Source: JBFLXR01 sp040757065 (GTDB lineage Bacteria > Pseudomonadota > Gammaproteobacteria > Burkholderiales > Gallionellaceae). From it: a stretch of 56,229 nt of DNA. The notes under the pieces are model-generated. The model did not search any database. It was not told where the DNA came from and saw nothing but the letters and a program-made list of their open reading frames with translations. A program made the position numbers and the translations under genes. This document shows positions 43,103 through 52,297 of the stretch, one piece after another. The stretch covers positions 1 through 56,229 of the forward strand of contig JBFLXR010000016.1 in assembly GCA_040757065.1 (NCBI GenBank). The letters are read 5' to 3'. Each line of letters starts with the position of its first letter. Within the stretch, counting starts at the first letter, position 1.

Positions 43103-44188
43103 ATGACTGACCCGAATACGCCCAGCCAGACTGGAACTGCCACCGAGCCGCCTGTTGCCGCACCGCCTGCGCCGCCGCTGAAGCGCGCGCTGGATTTTTT
43201 GCTGCATCTGTCGATTCCGCAAATGACGCTGGCCTTGGTGCTGGCGGTGTTTCTCTGGCAATGGTTCGACATGCACCGCCAGCTCGGCGGGGTGCGGCAG
43301 GAGCTGGCGCGCAAAATTACCGAGATGGACGGGCGCAATCAGGCCAGTCAGGCACTGGTGAAGCAAACGCAGGATGCGGTGCGCGATGTGAGCGCGAAGG
43401 TGGCGGTGCTGGAGGCGAAGTACGCCGAGACTGAAACGCAGCGCGCTTCGCTGGAGAGTTTGTACCAAAGCCTGTCGAGCAGCCGCGACGAAATGGCGCT
43501 GGCCGAGGTCGAGCAGACGCTGATGATTGCGCAGCAGCAGTTGCAGTTGTCCGCCAATGTGAAGGCGGCGCTGATTGCTTTGCAGCAAGCCGACAGCCGT
43601 TTGCAGCGCATGAACCGCCCGGCGCTGAACGGGGTGCGCAAGGCTATCGCGCAGGATATGGACAAGCTGCGTGCGCTGCCGGCGGTGGATATTCCCGGCA
43701 TGACCTTCAAGCTGGACGGGCTGATCGCTTCGGTGGAAACCTTGCCGCTGGTGCAAGAGGTGCGCCCGAAGGCCGCACCGGCAGCCGGTCAGGCGGCAGT
43801 CGCACCGGAGGCGGGCTGGCAGAAGTTGGTGCGCGATATTTGGGAAGAGGCCAAGCATCTGGTGCGCATTCAAAACATGCAGAAGCGCGAACTGCCGCTG
43901 CTGTCGCCGACCGAAACCTTTTTCCTGCGCGAGAATTTGAAGCTGCGTTTGCTGTCGGTACGGCTGGCCTTGCTGGCGCGCGACGAGGGTAATTTCAAGC
44001 GCGATCTGGCAGCGGCGCAAGACTGGGTAAACCGCTATTTCGATACTGCCACTCCGGATGGTCAGTTAGCACTTGCTACGCTGAAAAAGCTCGGCTCCGG
44101 TTCGATCAGCATCGAGCTGCCGGATGTATCGCCCACGGTCGAGGCGGTGCGCAACTACCGCACCTCGCGTGAAAAGGGCGCGCGATGA
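43103..44188 (+). CDS. hemX: HemX-like membrane protein
   Basis: A 361-residue HemX (uroporphyrinogen-III C-methyltransferase-like in name only). A Pro-rich, probably cytoplasmic start is followed by one TM helix (about residues 35-53; MTLALVLAVFLWQWF) and a long coiled coil. ALIALQQADSRLQRMNRP and LLSVRLALLARDEGNFKRDL are HemX landmarks. It acts in the envelope of unclear function. It overlaps hemY by 4 bp. Confidence 0.9.
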   Translation: MTDPNTPSQTGTATEPPVAAPPAPPLKRALDFLLHLSIPQMTLALVLAVFLWQWFDMHRQLGGVRQELARKITEMDGRNQASQALVKQTQDAVRDVSAKVAVLEAKYAETETQRASLESLYQSLSSSRDEMALAEVEQTLMIAQQQLQLSANVKAALIALQQADSRLQRMNRPALNGVRKAIAQDMDKLRALPAVDIPGMTFKLDGLIASVETLPLVQEVRPKAAPAAGQAAVAPEAGWQKLVRDIWEEAKHLVRIQNMQKRELPLLSPTETFFLRENLKLRLLSVRLALLARDEGNFKRDLAAAQDWVNRYFDTATPDGQLALATLKKLGSGSISIELPDVSPTVEAVRNYRTSREKGAR

Positions 44189-45360
44189 AGTTCCTGATCT
44201 GGCTGTTGGTGCTGGCGGCTGCGGCCGTGACTGTGGCGCATGCTGCACATAATCCCGGCTATGTGCTGGTGGTGTTTCAGCCTTATCGCATCGAAATGTC
44301 GCTCACCTTGTTTACGCTGGGTTTGCTGGCGTTGTTTGGCTTCGGTTACGGTGCGCTGCGGCTGGTGAGCGCGGCGGTGCGTTTGCCGGCGTATGTGCGC
44401 GGTTTTCGCGCCGAGCGTGCCGAGCGGCAGAGCCGCGCAGCCTTGATGGAGGCGCTGGGCGCGTATTTCGAAGGCCGTTTTGCCGCTGCCGAGCGGGCGG
44501 CATTGCGGGCGATGGAGCAGCGCGATCACTCCGGGCTGGCGGCGATTGTGGCGGCGCGGGCGGCGCACGAGCAGCGGGCTTTCGATAAGCGCGATGCCTA
44601 TCTGGAAGCGGCGGAGGGGCGTTCGCCCGGCGAAGACACCATGCGCTTGCTGACGCGCACCCGTTTCATGCTCGACCAGAAGCAGCCGGATGCCGCGCTG
44701 AGCGCGCTGAAAGCCCTGCGCGAGGGCGGGGTAAAAAACCACATCGGCGCGCTGCAACTGGAGCTGAAGGCGCAGCAACTGGCGCGCAACTGGGATGCCG
44801 TGCTGGAAACGCTGGAGCAGTTGGAGAAGCGCGAGGCGGTGGATGCGACCACCGCAGAGCAGATGCGTCGTCAGGCGTGGATGGAAAAACTGCGCGCTCA
44901 GCAGGACGGGGCCGGGCTGCATGCCGTCTGGCGCGCCATGCCGGATAAAGTGCGCAAGCTCGCCAGCGTGGCGGCGGTCGCCGCACGGGCGTTTATTCAT
45001 CTGGACGAAGGCGAGACTGCGCGCGAGCTGGTGACGCAAAGTCTGGCGGCGCAGTGGGAGAGCGATCTGGCGGCGCTGTACGGCGATTGCAAGGGCAGCG
45101 ACCCGCTGGCGCAGATCGAGCAGGCCGAGGCGTGGCTGAAGCTGCACCCGCGCGATGCCGGGTTGTTGCTGGCACTGGGCAAGCTGTGCCTGCGGCAGGA
45201 ATTGTGGGGCAAGGCGCAAATCTATCTGGAGGCCAGCCTGAGCCTCGCGCCCGCACGCGCCGCTTATACCGCGCTGGGGCAACTGGCCGAAAAGCTGCAT
45301 AAGCCGGACGAAGCGTTCGCTTACTATCAAAAAGCGATGGAAGTGCCGGGCGAGAAATAG
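44185..45360 (+). CDS. hemY: HemY, TPR-containing membrane protein
   Basis: A 391-residue HemY protein. Two TM helices lie near residues 1-22 and 37-60 (LTLFTLGLLALFGFGYGALRL). TPR-like repeats run from about 85 to the end (LAAIVAARAAHEQRAFDKRD, ALGKLCLRQELWGKAQIYLE). The protein is associated with tetrapyrrole metabolism by genetics only. Not a protoporphyrinogen oxidase. Last gene of the operon. Confidence 0.92.
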   Translation: MKFLIWLLVLAAAAVTVAHAAHNPGYVLVVFQPYRIEMSLTLFTLGLLALFGFGYGALRLVSAAVRLPAYVRGFRAERAERQSRAALMEALGAYFEGRFAAAERAALRAMEQRDHSGLAAIVAARAAHEQRAFDKRDAYLEAAEGRSPGEDTMRLLTRTRFMLDQKQPDAALSALKALREGGVKNHIGALQLELKAQQLARNWDAVLETLEQLEKREAVDATTAEQMRRQAWMEKLRAQQDGAGLHAVWRAMPDKVRKLASVAAVAARAFIHLDEGETARELVTQSLAAQWESDLAALYGDCKGSDPLAQIEQAEAWLKLHPRDAGLLLALGKLCLRQELWGKAQIYLEASLSLAPARAAYTALGQLAEKLHKPDEAFAYYQKAMEVPGEK

Positions 45361-45430
45361 CGCTTATGCGGCTTGCGTAGCAGGCGCGGGTCGGGCGTAT
45401 AATGGATTCGCCGGTTTATGGGAAATTATT

Positions 45431-46798
45431 ATGCCATCTCGCTTCAATAGCGAAATCATTCACACCTTGCGCTATGCGCGCACGGTGGGGTTGCTGGTGG
45501 CGCTCGCCGTGGCGGCGGTTACGGCCGTATTGCTGGATTATGAAAGCCGCGAGGCGCATACGCAGGCCAATGCCGATGCGCTGGCGTTTGTTTCTTCCCT
45601 GCGCGCCCGTGCTGACCGCGAACTGAACGCGGTGCTGTATCTTTCCAGCGGGTTGGCGGGGTATTTCACTGTGCGTAAAGATCGTCTCGACGAAGACGAG
45701 ATTCTGCGCATTCTCGAAGCGCTGTACCGCGATGCCCGCCATATCCGCAATTTCAGTATTTCCACCGATTACACTATTCGCTACGTTTATCCGCCCGAAG
45801 GCAATCTGAAGGCCGTCGGGGTCGATTACCGCAATTTGCCGGAGCAGTGGCCGGATGTGCGCCGCGCCGTGGAAAACCGGCAGGGGCTGCTGGTCGGGCC
45901 GGTGAAGCTGGTGCAAGGCGGCGAAGGGCTGATCTACCGGCTGCCGGTATTCATCGATAATCGCTACTGGGGCATGATCGCTACGGTGGTGGATACCGGC
46001 AGTTTCACCCGTTCGGCCTTCGGCGAGGCGGATGGGCGGGAATTCGATTTCGCGGTGCGGGTAAAAAGCGGCGGCAAGAGCGAGGGGCGGGTGCTGTGGG
46101 GCGATCCGGCGGTGCTCCGGGACGGCGACGCGCTGCTGGTGACGGCGGAAGTGCCGGGCGGCGAGTGGGAATACGCCGTGCGCGCGAAAAATCCGCATCA
46201 TCAGACCGGCACGCACCTGATTTTGCACATGATGGGGCTGTTGCTGGCGCTGGGGGCAGGCTACGGCATTTATTCCCTGCTGCGCCACCGCATCGAACTG
46301 GGGCGGCTGGCGATGTTCGATGCGCTGACCGGCCTGCCCAACCGCCGCTTGCTCAACGACCGTCTGGTGCAAGCGATCCGCCGCCACGACCGTGCGCCGG
46401 ACGGGCAGTGTGCAGTGCTGTTCGTCGATCTCGACGGCTTCAAGGAGGTGAACGACCGCTACGGCCACGAGGCGGGCGATGCCTTGTTGCGCACAGTGGC
46501 CGAACGGATTACCCATGAAGTGCGCATCAGCGATACCGTGGCGCGGCTCGGCGGGGACGAGTTTGTGGTGGTGCTGGAAGACACCGATCAGGTGCGTGCC
46601 GAGCAGTTGGTGGCGCGTTTGCACAAGCGGCTGGCCGACCCGGTGGATGCCGACGGGCATCTGGTGAAAATTGGGGCTTCGGTCGGCATGGCGCTGTATC
46701 CGGAGGAGGGCGAAGACCCGGAAGTCTTGTTGCGGCTGGCCGACGAACGGATGTACGGCGACAAACAGCGCCGCAAGGGCGAGTCCGCGCCGTCGTGA
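45431..46798 (+). CDS. CHASE-GGDEF diguanylate cyclase
   Basis: A 455-residue membrane cyclase. TM1 lies at about residues 17-36, a CHASE-type periplasmic sensor at about 40-255 (RELNAVLYLSSGLAGYFTV; SISTDYTIRYVYPPEGNL; GLIYRLPVFIDNRYWG), TM2 at about 262-282, and the GGDEF domain at about 290-445 with LTGLPNRRLLNDRL and LGGDEFVVVLED. RISD five residues before GGDEF is an I-site. Ligand unknown. It makes c-di-GMP. Confidence 0.96.
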   Translation: MPSRFNSEIIHTLRYARTVGLLVALAVAAVTAVLLDYESREAHTQANADALAFVSSLRARADRELNAVLYLSSGLAGYFTVRKDRLDEDEILRILEALYRDARHIRNFSISTDYTIRYVYPPEGNLKAVGVDYRNLPEQWPDVRRAVENRQGLLVGPVKLVQGGEGLIYRLPVFIDNRYWGMIATVVDTGSFTRSAFGEADGREFDFAVRVKSGGKSEGRVLWGDPAVLRDGDALLVTAEVPGGEWEYAVRAKNPHHQTGTHLILHMMGLLLALGAGYGIYSLLRHRIELGRLAMFDALTGLPNRRLLNDRLVQAIRRHDRAPDGQCAVLFVDLDGFKEVNDRYGHEAGDALLRTVAERITHEVRISDTVARLGGDEFVVVLEDTDQVRAEQLVARLHKRLADPVDADGHLVKIGASVGMALYPEEGEDPEVLLRLADERMYGDKQRRKGESAPS

Positions 46799-46834
46799 GG
46801 GGGGCGGAGCGGTTGCCCACTCCGCAGTATGCGC

Positions 46835-47155
46835 TTACTTCAGCGCCAGAATGAATTTCACCAGTGCCTTGATGTCGGCGTCGCTTACGTTCGGCGAGCT
46901 GGCTGGCATGGCGGTGCTGCCCCATACACCGGAGCCGCCCTTGGAGATTTTGGTAAAGAGCGTGGCGGAGGCTTTTTTGTCGCCGCGGTATTTGTCGGCG
47001 ACATCTTTCCAGGCCGGGCCGACTTGTTTCTTGTCGATGGCGTGACAGGTCGTGCAGTTATTCTTCTTGGCGACGTCCGGCATGTCCGCCGCACAGGCGG
47101 AACCCGCAGCCAGTAAGCCGGTTGCGATCAGCGTGGTCATCAGTGACTTCATCAT
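46835..47155 (-). CDS. Class I cytochrome c, c551-like
   Basis: A 106-residue periplasmic mono-haem cytochrome. The signal peptide is at 1-22 (AGSACAAD), NNCTTCHAID is the haem-binding CXXCH, and SGVWGSTAMPASS supplies the axial Met. The final helix is DIKALVKFILALK. It serves as an electron carrier to a terminal oxidase, nitrite reductase or a peroxidase, but none is adjacent. A GGAGGTGCAATG ribosome site precedes the start. Confidence 0.95.
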   Translation of the reverse strand: MMKSLMTTLIATGLLAAGSACAADMPDVAKKNNCTTCHAIDKKQVGPAWKDVADKYRGDKKASATLFTKISKGGSGVWGSTAMPASSPNVSDADIKALVKFILALK

Positions 47156-47304
47156 TGCACCTCCGTTATTGAATTGACATTACTTGATACGGTAACAGGG
47201 TTACCGGGAGGCATTGTGGCGCGCGCGTTTAGCGCTTGGCAATGGCGGGATAGGAAAATCCGCATCGAAGTTGAGCAGGATCAAAATGTGACAGCAGCGG
47301 GGCG

Positions 47305-47331
47305 CAAAAAAGCCCGCCGGAACGGGCGGGC
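47305..47331 (-). terminator. Terminator of ferredoxin-reductase gene
   Basis: Minus strand GCCCGCC-n6-GGCGGGC followed by TTTTTTGCG, 20 bp after the stop at 47351. Confidence 0.88.
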
Positions 47332-47350
47332 CGGATGGGGTGCGCCGGGA

Positions 47351-48364
47351 TCAGCTCTTCGGTGCGAAGGTGAAGGCGTCGGAGAAGCATTCGTTTTGCG
47401 GCAGGCCGCATTGGGCGGTGAAGTCCTTGAAGGCGGACTCGACCATCACCGGGTTGCCGCAGGCGTAAACCTGATAGCCGGAGAGGTCGGGGTAGTCTTT
47501 CATCACGGCCTGATGCACGAAGCCGGTGCGGCCTTCCCAGCCGTCTTCCGGCAGGGGAGCAGAGAGCACAGGGGTGAAGCGTACGCCGTGCTGCGCCCAC
47601 GATTCGGCCAGTTCGGTCATGTAGAGATCGGCGCGTTTGTTGCCGCCCCAGTAGACGTGCATGGGGCGCTTGATGCCGCTGTACAGCGCGTGTTCGACCA
47701 GTGCTTTGACCGGGGCGAAGCCGGTGCCGCTGGCGACGAAGATCATCGGCTTGTAGGAATCCTCGCGCAGGTAGAAATGCCCCAGCGGGCCTTTGATGCG
47801 CAGAATGTCGCGTTCTTTCAGCTCGTTGAATACATAGTGGGTGAAGCTGCCGCCGGGAATGTGGCGGATGTGCAGCACCAGAAAGGCGTCGTCGTGCGGG
47901 GCGTTGGCCAGCGAGAAACTGCGCGGCTTGTCGTCTTTCAGCAGGATGTCGATGTACTGACCGGCGAGGAATTGCATGCGTTCGCTGGCGGGCAGCTTGA
48001 GGTAGAGCGCAATCACATCGTCGCTCAGGCGCTCGATCTTTTCCACGCGGGTCGGCAGGGTTTTCACCTGAATATCGCTTTCGCTTTTGACTTCGCGGCT
48101 TTCAATAATCAGGTCGGACTTCGGTTTGGCGCAGCAGAACAGCGCCAGCCCTTCCGCTTTTTCTGCGGCAGTCAGTGCATAGGCTTGGTGGTTGCCGTGG
48201 TCGACATGACCGTACAGCACCTTGCCCTTGCACACGCCGCATGCCCCGTTGCAGCAGCTATACGGCAGGGTCACCCCGTGCTTGTTGGCCGCTTCGAGGA
48301 TGGTTTCGCCGTCTTCGGCGGTAAAAGTATGGTCGGAAGGTTTGACGGAAATTTTATAAGTCAT
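47351..48364 (-). CDS. [2Fe-2S] ferredoxin-NAD(P)H reductase fusion
   Basis: A 337-residue reductase. The N-terminal plant-type [2Fe-2S] domain has YSCCNGACGVCKGKV, with the fourth Cys in ALFCCAKPK. The FAD domain has KPRSFSLANAP, and the NAD(P) domain has PMIFVASGTGFAPVKALVEHAL and YACGNPVMVESA. It resembles CDP-6-deoxy-delta-3,4-glucoseen reductase and phenol-hydroxylase reductase entries, but no such pathway is nearby, so it is probably a general electron donor. Next to an SDR gene, divergent, as in many betaproteobacteria. Confidence 0.95.
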   Translation of the reverse strand: MTYKISVKPSDHTFTAEDGETILEAANKHGVTLPYSCCNGACGVCKGKVLYGHVDHGNHQAYALTAAEKAEGLALFCCAKPKSDLIIESREVKSESDIQVKTLPTRVEKIERLSDDVIALYLKLPASERMQFLAGQYIDILLKDDKPRSFSLANAPHDDAFLVLHIRHIPGGSFTHYVFNELKERDILRIKGPLGHFYLREDSYKPMIFVASGTGFAPVKALVEHALYSGIKRPMHVYWGGNKRADLYMTELAESWAQHGVRFTPVLSAPLPEDGWEGRTGFVHQAVMKDYPDLSGYQVYACGNPVMVESAFKDFTAQCGLPQNECFSDAFTFAPKS

Positions 48365-48418
48365 GGTTAATCGGCGCCAAAGTTTCGGTAAGCAGCGATT
48401 TTACTCCATAATTGCGCC

Positions 48419-49279
48419 ATGACACGCGTTCTCCTGATCGGTTGCGGCGATATTGCGCTGCGCACGGCGGCTATGCTGCGCGGGCGGGCACGCCTGTACG
48501 GACTGGTGCGCAATCCGGCGCGGGCGGAAGCGCTGCGCGCGGCGGGGATGGTGCCTGTGTTGGGCGATTTGGACGACCGGCGCAGTTTAGCGCGTTTGGC
48601 CGGGCTAGCCGATGCGGTGCTGCATTTCGCGCCGCCGCCGAATGCCGGCGATTGCGACCCGCGCACTCGCCATCTGCTGGCGGCCTTGTCGCGCGGAACG
48701 CTACCCGCACGGCTGGTGTATATCAGCACCAGCGGGGTGTACGGCGATTGCGGCGGGGCATGGGTGGAAGAAACCCACCCGCTGCATCCGGCCAATGCGC
48801 GGGCGCTGCGCCGGGTAGATGCCGAGCGGCAGATCCGTGATTGGGCGACGACCGGCGGCGTGCATGCCGTCATTTTGCGCGTGCCGGGCATCTATGCCGC
48901 CGACCGGCTGCCGCTGGAGCGCATCCGGCAGGGAACACCGGCGATACGCGACGCCGAAGACAGCTATACCAACCACATTCACGCCGACGATCTGGCGCGC
49001 ATTGCCGTGGCGGCGCTGCAGCACGGCAAACCGAACCGGGTGTATCACGCCAGCGACGACAGCCAACTGAAAATGGGCGCCTACTTCGATGCCGTGGCGG
49101 CGGCCTATGGCCTGCCGTACCCGCCGCGTTTGCCGCGCGCCGAAGTGCAACGCAGCGTTTCGCCGATGCTCTGGTCGTTCATGAACGAATCGCGGCGGCT
49201 CGGCAACGCCCGCCTGAAGCGCGAACTGCGTGTGCAACTGCGCTACCCCGACGTGGCGGCGGGGCTGGCGGCGCTTTAA
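48419..49279 (+). CDS. SDR-family NAD-dependent epimerase/dehydratase
   Basis: A 286-residue extended/atypical SDR. VLLIGCGDIALRTAAML is the Rossmann loop (GxGxxA variant). VYISTSGVYGDCGG contains the SxxxxxY-like site with Tyr, but the usual YxxxK Lys is not evident: RRVDAERQIRD follows. VILRVPGIYAADRLPLERI and NHIHADDLARIAVAAL are typical. Reaction unknown. It overlaps the Fic gene by 4 bp at the 3' end (convergent). Confidence 0.9.
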   Translation: MTRVLLIGCGDIALRTAAMLRGRARLYGLVRNPARAEALRAAGMVPVLGDLDDRRSLARLAGLADAVLHFAPPPNAGDCDPRTRHLLAALSRGTLPARLVYISTSGVYGDCGGAWVEETHPLHPANARALRRVDAERQIRDWATTGGVHAVILRVPGIYAADRLPLERIRQGTPAIRDAEDSYTNHIHADDLARIAVAALQHGKPNRVYHASDDSQLKMGAYFDAVAAAYGLPYPPRLPRAEVQRSVSPMLWSFMNESRRLGNARLKRELRVQLRYPDVAAGLAAL

Positions 49280-50433
49280 TTTTCGGCGACGAAACCGGGG
49301 AAAAGATGCCCGTCTGGGGTGAGGGTAATCAGCTGCATTTCTTGTAATTTAAGCAAGTCGCGGCGTTGCGTTTGCGTGCTTTTTCCGAGATAGAGAGCGA
49401 GGTACCACGGTTCGCGGCGCAGGGCATCGGGGCTGAGGCCGGAAACGGGCAGGGCGCTCATCAGGGCGTATTGCCGCGCGTTGAGGGTTTTGTCGTCGTA
49501 GAGCTGTTGTATGCGTGCTTTGAATAGCAAGACGTGGATGAGCGCGTTTACCCGGCGGTGCAGGTGTTTCACCGTGCCGAGCAAGCCTTCCAGATGAAAA
49601 CGGATGAATTCGGCATGCGGTGCGGCTTCGCCTTTATCGGCGCGCTGGCGGCAGGTGTTGAACAGGGTGAAGTAGCGCTGGATGTGCTCCAGATAGTATT
49701 TCGCCAGTGCAAGTGGGGCATAACGGTAGCCGGCGGCGAGCAGCAGGGTGGCTTCCAGTGCGCGCCCGACGCGTCCGTTACCGTCCCAAAAGGGATGTAT
49801 CCATTCGAAATACAGATGCACCAGCGGGGCGCGGATCAGCGCCGGAACGCCCGCTTGCTGCATGGCGTTGTGCCACTCGACCAATTCGCGCATCAGCAGT
49901 GCGATGTCGCGTCCGTGTTGCGGCGGTTTGTATGCGCCTCCGGTGGCGTCGGTTCCGGCGCGGGTGACGATGCCGTCGCCGTTTTCGCGCCATGCGCCGG
50001 GCGTGTTGCGGGCATCGACGCTGGTCAGCCCTTCGGTGACGGCGGCGTGCATGTCGCGGATGAATTGCAGCGAGAGACGCCACTCGGGGTTGGCGGCGGC
50101 TTGTTGAGCCAGATCGTAGGCGCGCTTCATGTTGGCGACGCGACGCGCTTCTTCTGCGTGCAGTTTATCCGGGTCGGCATCCAGCACGGCGGCAGTTTCC
50201 TGTTCGGAGAGTGTGCCGCCTTCGATCGTATCGGTGCCGTGAATGCTGGAAACCAGCACTTCTTTTTCGAACAGGCTGGCGACGCCTGCCAGTGGGGAAG
50301 ACTGAAAGAATTCGAAGGCGTCTTCGACCCGTTCCGGCAAGCCGGTTAGCGCTTGCATGTCTGTGCCGGTCTGAAAAACGAAGGGGCCGAAGCGTTCGGT
50401 TTCAATGCGGCGGTAATGCGTGCTGTCGTTCAT
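49276..50433 (-). CDS. Fic-domain AMP-transferase
   Basis: A 385-residue Fic protein. HPFWDGNGRVGRALE is the HPFx(D/E)GNGRxxR active site. Before the core, SSIHGTDTIEGGTLSEQE matches the (S/T)xxxE(G/N) inhibitory helix (class II), so it is auto-inhibited. The helical N-terminus and C-terminal wHTH-like end are normal for stand-alone Fic enzymes. It probably transfers AMP to a hydroxyl of a target protein. No Doc/Phd partner is seen. Confidence 0.95.
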   Translation of the reverse strand: MNDSTHYRRIETERFGPFVFQTGTDMQALTGLPERVEDAFEFFQSSPLAGVASLFEKEVLVSSIHGTDTIEGGTLSEQETAAVLDADPDKLHAEEARRVANMKRAYDLAQQAAANPEWRLSLQFIRDMHAAVTEGLTSVDARNTPGAWRENGDGIVTRAGTDATGGAYKPPQHGRDIALLMRELVEWHNAMQQAGVPALIRAPLVHLYFEWIHPFWDGNGRVGRALEATLLLAAGYRYAPLALAKYYLEHIQRYFTLFNTCRQRADKGEAAPHAEFIRFHLEGLLGTVKHLHRRVNALIHVLLFKARIQQLYDDKTLNARQYALMSALPVSGLSPDALRREPWYLALYLGKSTQTQRRDLLKLQEMQLITLTPDGHLFPGFVAEN

Positions 50434-50724
50434 TTTGATATATAAAATGATTCTGAAAATGTAACAAAAATTATTTGCATAATTCGCAGAATATAAACAC
50501 TTTGTTTAAAAGTAAAGAGAAATTTATATCGTAAAAATGTAACGTATTTTGTAATAGCGTTTGTTAGTTGTTTCCTGCGGTGTTTTGTGGTGCGGGGCCG
50601 GGCAAGAATGCGCACCGAGCTTATGCGTTACGCATGCCTTGTGCTTGCGCAATCGGCGGGAATGGAGTTTACTGGAGTCCGGGGCGAGAACGGGCTGCGT
50701 TCAGTACGTCGCAGTGTATAGCAG
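50434..50724. other. A+T-rich intergenic region
   Basis: The 291 bp between the divergent Fic and GGDEF genes. The 50440-50560 part is strongly A+T-rich and contains no clear hairpin or ORF. Promoters for both genes are likely here, but no element was assigned. Confidence 0.4.
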
Positions 50725-51936
50725 ATGACGGATCAAGTTCGACAGGGTACGCCGTTGACGGCGGAAGAAGAAAAGCGGCAGATAAAGGCGCTGTGTGTGC
50801 GGGCGCAGTTGGTGCGTGCCCGGCATGCTGCGCGGATGGCGCCGCTCGGGACGTTGTTTCTGGTCTGGATGGAGCAGGGGCAGGTCGGGTTGTCGCTGGC
50901 GCTGACGTGGCTGGTGCTGGCTTCGCTGTCGGATTCGGTGATGGTATGGCTGACTTCGCGCTTGCTGCGTTATCCGCCGCCGGATGCGGAGTTGCCGTTC
51001 TGGCAGAACTGGCTGACGGGCTTGCTGACGGTGCAGGGTTTGGCATGGGGTTCGGCGATTGTGTTCTTCCATGTGCCGGGCGATTGGCTGAACGATATGG
51101 TGGTGTTGCTGGTGCTGACGGCGGTGTCGGCGACCAGTGTGATCGATATGTCGGCGTCGTTCAAAACGCAGATGTGTTTTGTGGTGGCGACTCTGTCGCT
51201 GCCGATTGTCTATTTGCTCTCTCAGGGCGATCCTTTTCTGGCCAAGATGGCGTTTGGGCTGATGCTGCTGTTGTTTGCGGTGTTGCAGTTCGGCTGGAAG
51301 GCTTACCGGCAGTTCTACGAATGCAACCGGCAGACGGTGCTGAACCGGAATATTTCACAGCAGCTGGAGTTGACCGGCGCGGCGTTGCGCGGGGTGAACG
51401 ATGATTTGGCACAGCGCAATACCCAGTTGAATGAGAGTTTGAAGCTGATCGGCGAGATGGCGGTGCGCGACGAGCTGACGGGATTGTATAACCGCCGTTT
51501 TCTGATGGAGCAGCTGGCGCGCGAGATGGAGCGTTTTGTGCGGCATGGGGCACCGTGCAGTGCGGTGATGCTGGATGTGGATCATTTCAAACAGGTGAAC
51601 GATACCTACGGCCATGCGGTGGGGGATGAGGTGTTGCGCACGGTGAGCCGTGCTTTGGAAGCACAGGTGCGGCAAGGGGATTTTGTCGGGCGTTACGGCG
51701 GCGAGGAGTTTGTGTTGTTGTTGCCGATGACCGATCTGGAGTCGGCCGCGGCGCTGGCGCAGCGCGTGCGCGCAGCGGTAGAAAAAGATACCCAGCGTGC
51801 GCCGGGCAGTGTCACGGCCTCGTTCGGCGTGGCGCAGTTGCGCGGCGGCGAGCCGGTGGATCGCTGGCTGATGCGGGTGGACGAGGCGCTCTACCGCGCC
51901 AAGGCGGCAGGGCGCAACTGTGTGGTGGCGGTTTAG
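50725..51936 (+). CDS. Membrane GGDEF diguanylate cyclase
   Basis: A 403-residue protein. A cytoplasmic charged start is followed by an integral membrane sensor of five to six helices (about residues 42-190), a coiled coil (about 200-240), and GGDEF at about 245-400 with LTGLYNRRFLMEQL and GRYGGEEFVLLLP. An RQGD I-site lies five residues before GGEEF. A catalytically sound cyclase of the sort with MASE-like membrane input. Confidence 0.95.
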   Translation: MTDQVRQGTPLTAEEEKRQIKALCVRAQLVRARHAARMAPLGTLFLVWMEQGQVGLSLALTWLVLASLSDSVMVWLTSRLLRYPPPDAELPFWQNWLTGLLTVQGLAWGSAIVFFHVPGDWLNDMVVLLVLTAVSATSVIDMSASFKTQMCFVVATLSLPIVYLLSQGDPFLAKMAFGLMLLLFAVLQFGWKAYRQFYECNRQTVLNRNISQQLELTGAALRGVNDDLAQRNTQLNESLKLIGEMAVRDELTGLYNRRFLMEQLAREMERFVRHGAPCSAVMLDVDHFKQVNDTYGHAVGDEVLRTVSRALEAQVRQGDFVGRYGGEEFVLLLPMTDLESAAALAQRVRAAVEKDTQRAPGSVTASFGVAQLRGGEPVDRWLMRVDEALYRAKAAGRNCVVAV

Positions 51937-51949
51937 GCGGGCTTGAGGC

Positions 51950-52273
51950 TCAGGCCGTCTGGCGGCTGCGGATCAACGCAACGAACTGTTGCACGGTGAG
52001 TTCTTGCTTGGTGGTGTTTTTGCCCTTGAAGTGTTCGACGATGGATTTCAGCGGGTTCATGAAATCGGTTTCCAGACAGAAATAATCCGCCACCGGAAAA
52101 TCGTCGGTTTTGATGTTGTAGCGCTCGGCTGCCGCTGCCAGCATGGCGATGGCGTCGTCGCCGTCGATGCCCAGATCGCGGGCAATGGACGAATGCAGGT
52201 TGATTTTGCTCAGCGGATTGCGGTGAAATTCGCCCAGAAATTGAATCACGTCTTGTTCCAGTGTGCCGGACAT
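51950..52273 (-). CDS. DUF1493 acyl-carrier-like protein
   Basis: A 107-residue DUF1493 protein with an acyl-carrier-like helical bundle. INLHSSIARDLGIDGDDAIAMLAAAA places an acidic D-G-D-D-A string where acyl carriers have the DSL serine, so phosphopantetheine attachment is unlikely. Members occur in stress and conjugation contexts but their role is not known. It lies 24 bp downstream of trpD on the same strand, where trpC would often be. Confidence 0.85.
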   Translation of the reverse strand: MSGTLEQDVIQFLGEFHRNPLSKINLHSSIARDLGIDGDDAIAMLAAAAERYNIKTDDFPVADYFCLETDFMNPLKSIVEHFKGKNTTKQELTVQQFVALIRSRQTA

Positions 52274-52297
52274 GCTTACTCCTTTAAGCGGTGGTCT

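Noticed and set aside
42026..44020. 664-codon minus-strand open frame across hemD and hemX
   Set aside because: Antisense shadow of the hem operon; rich in His/Arg/Gln, as expected for such mirror frames.
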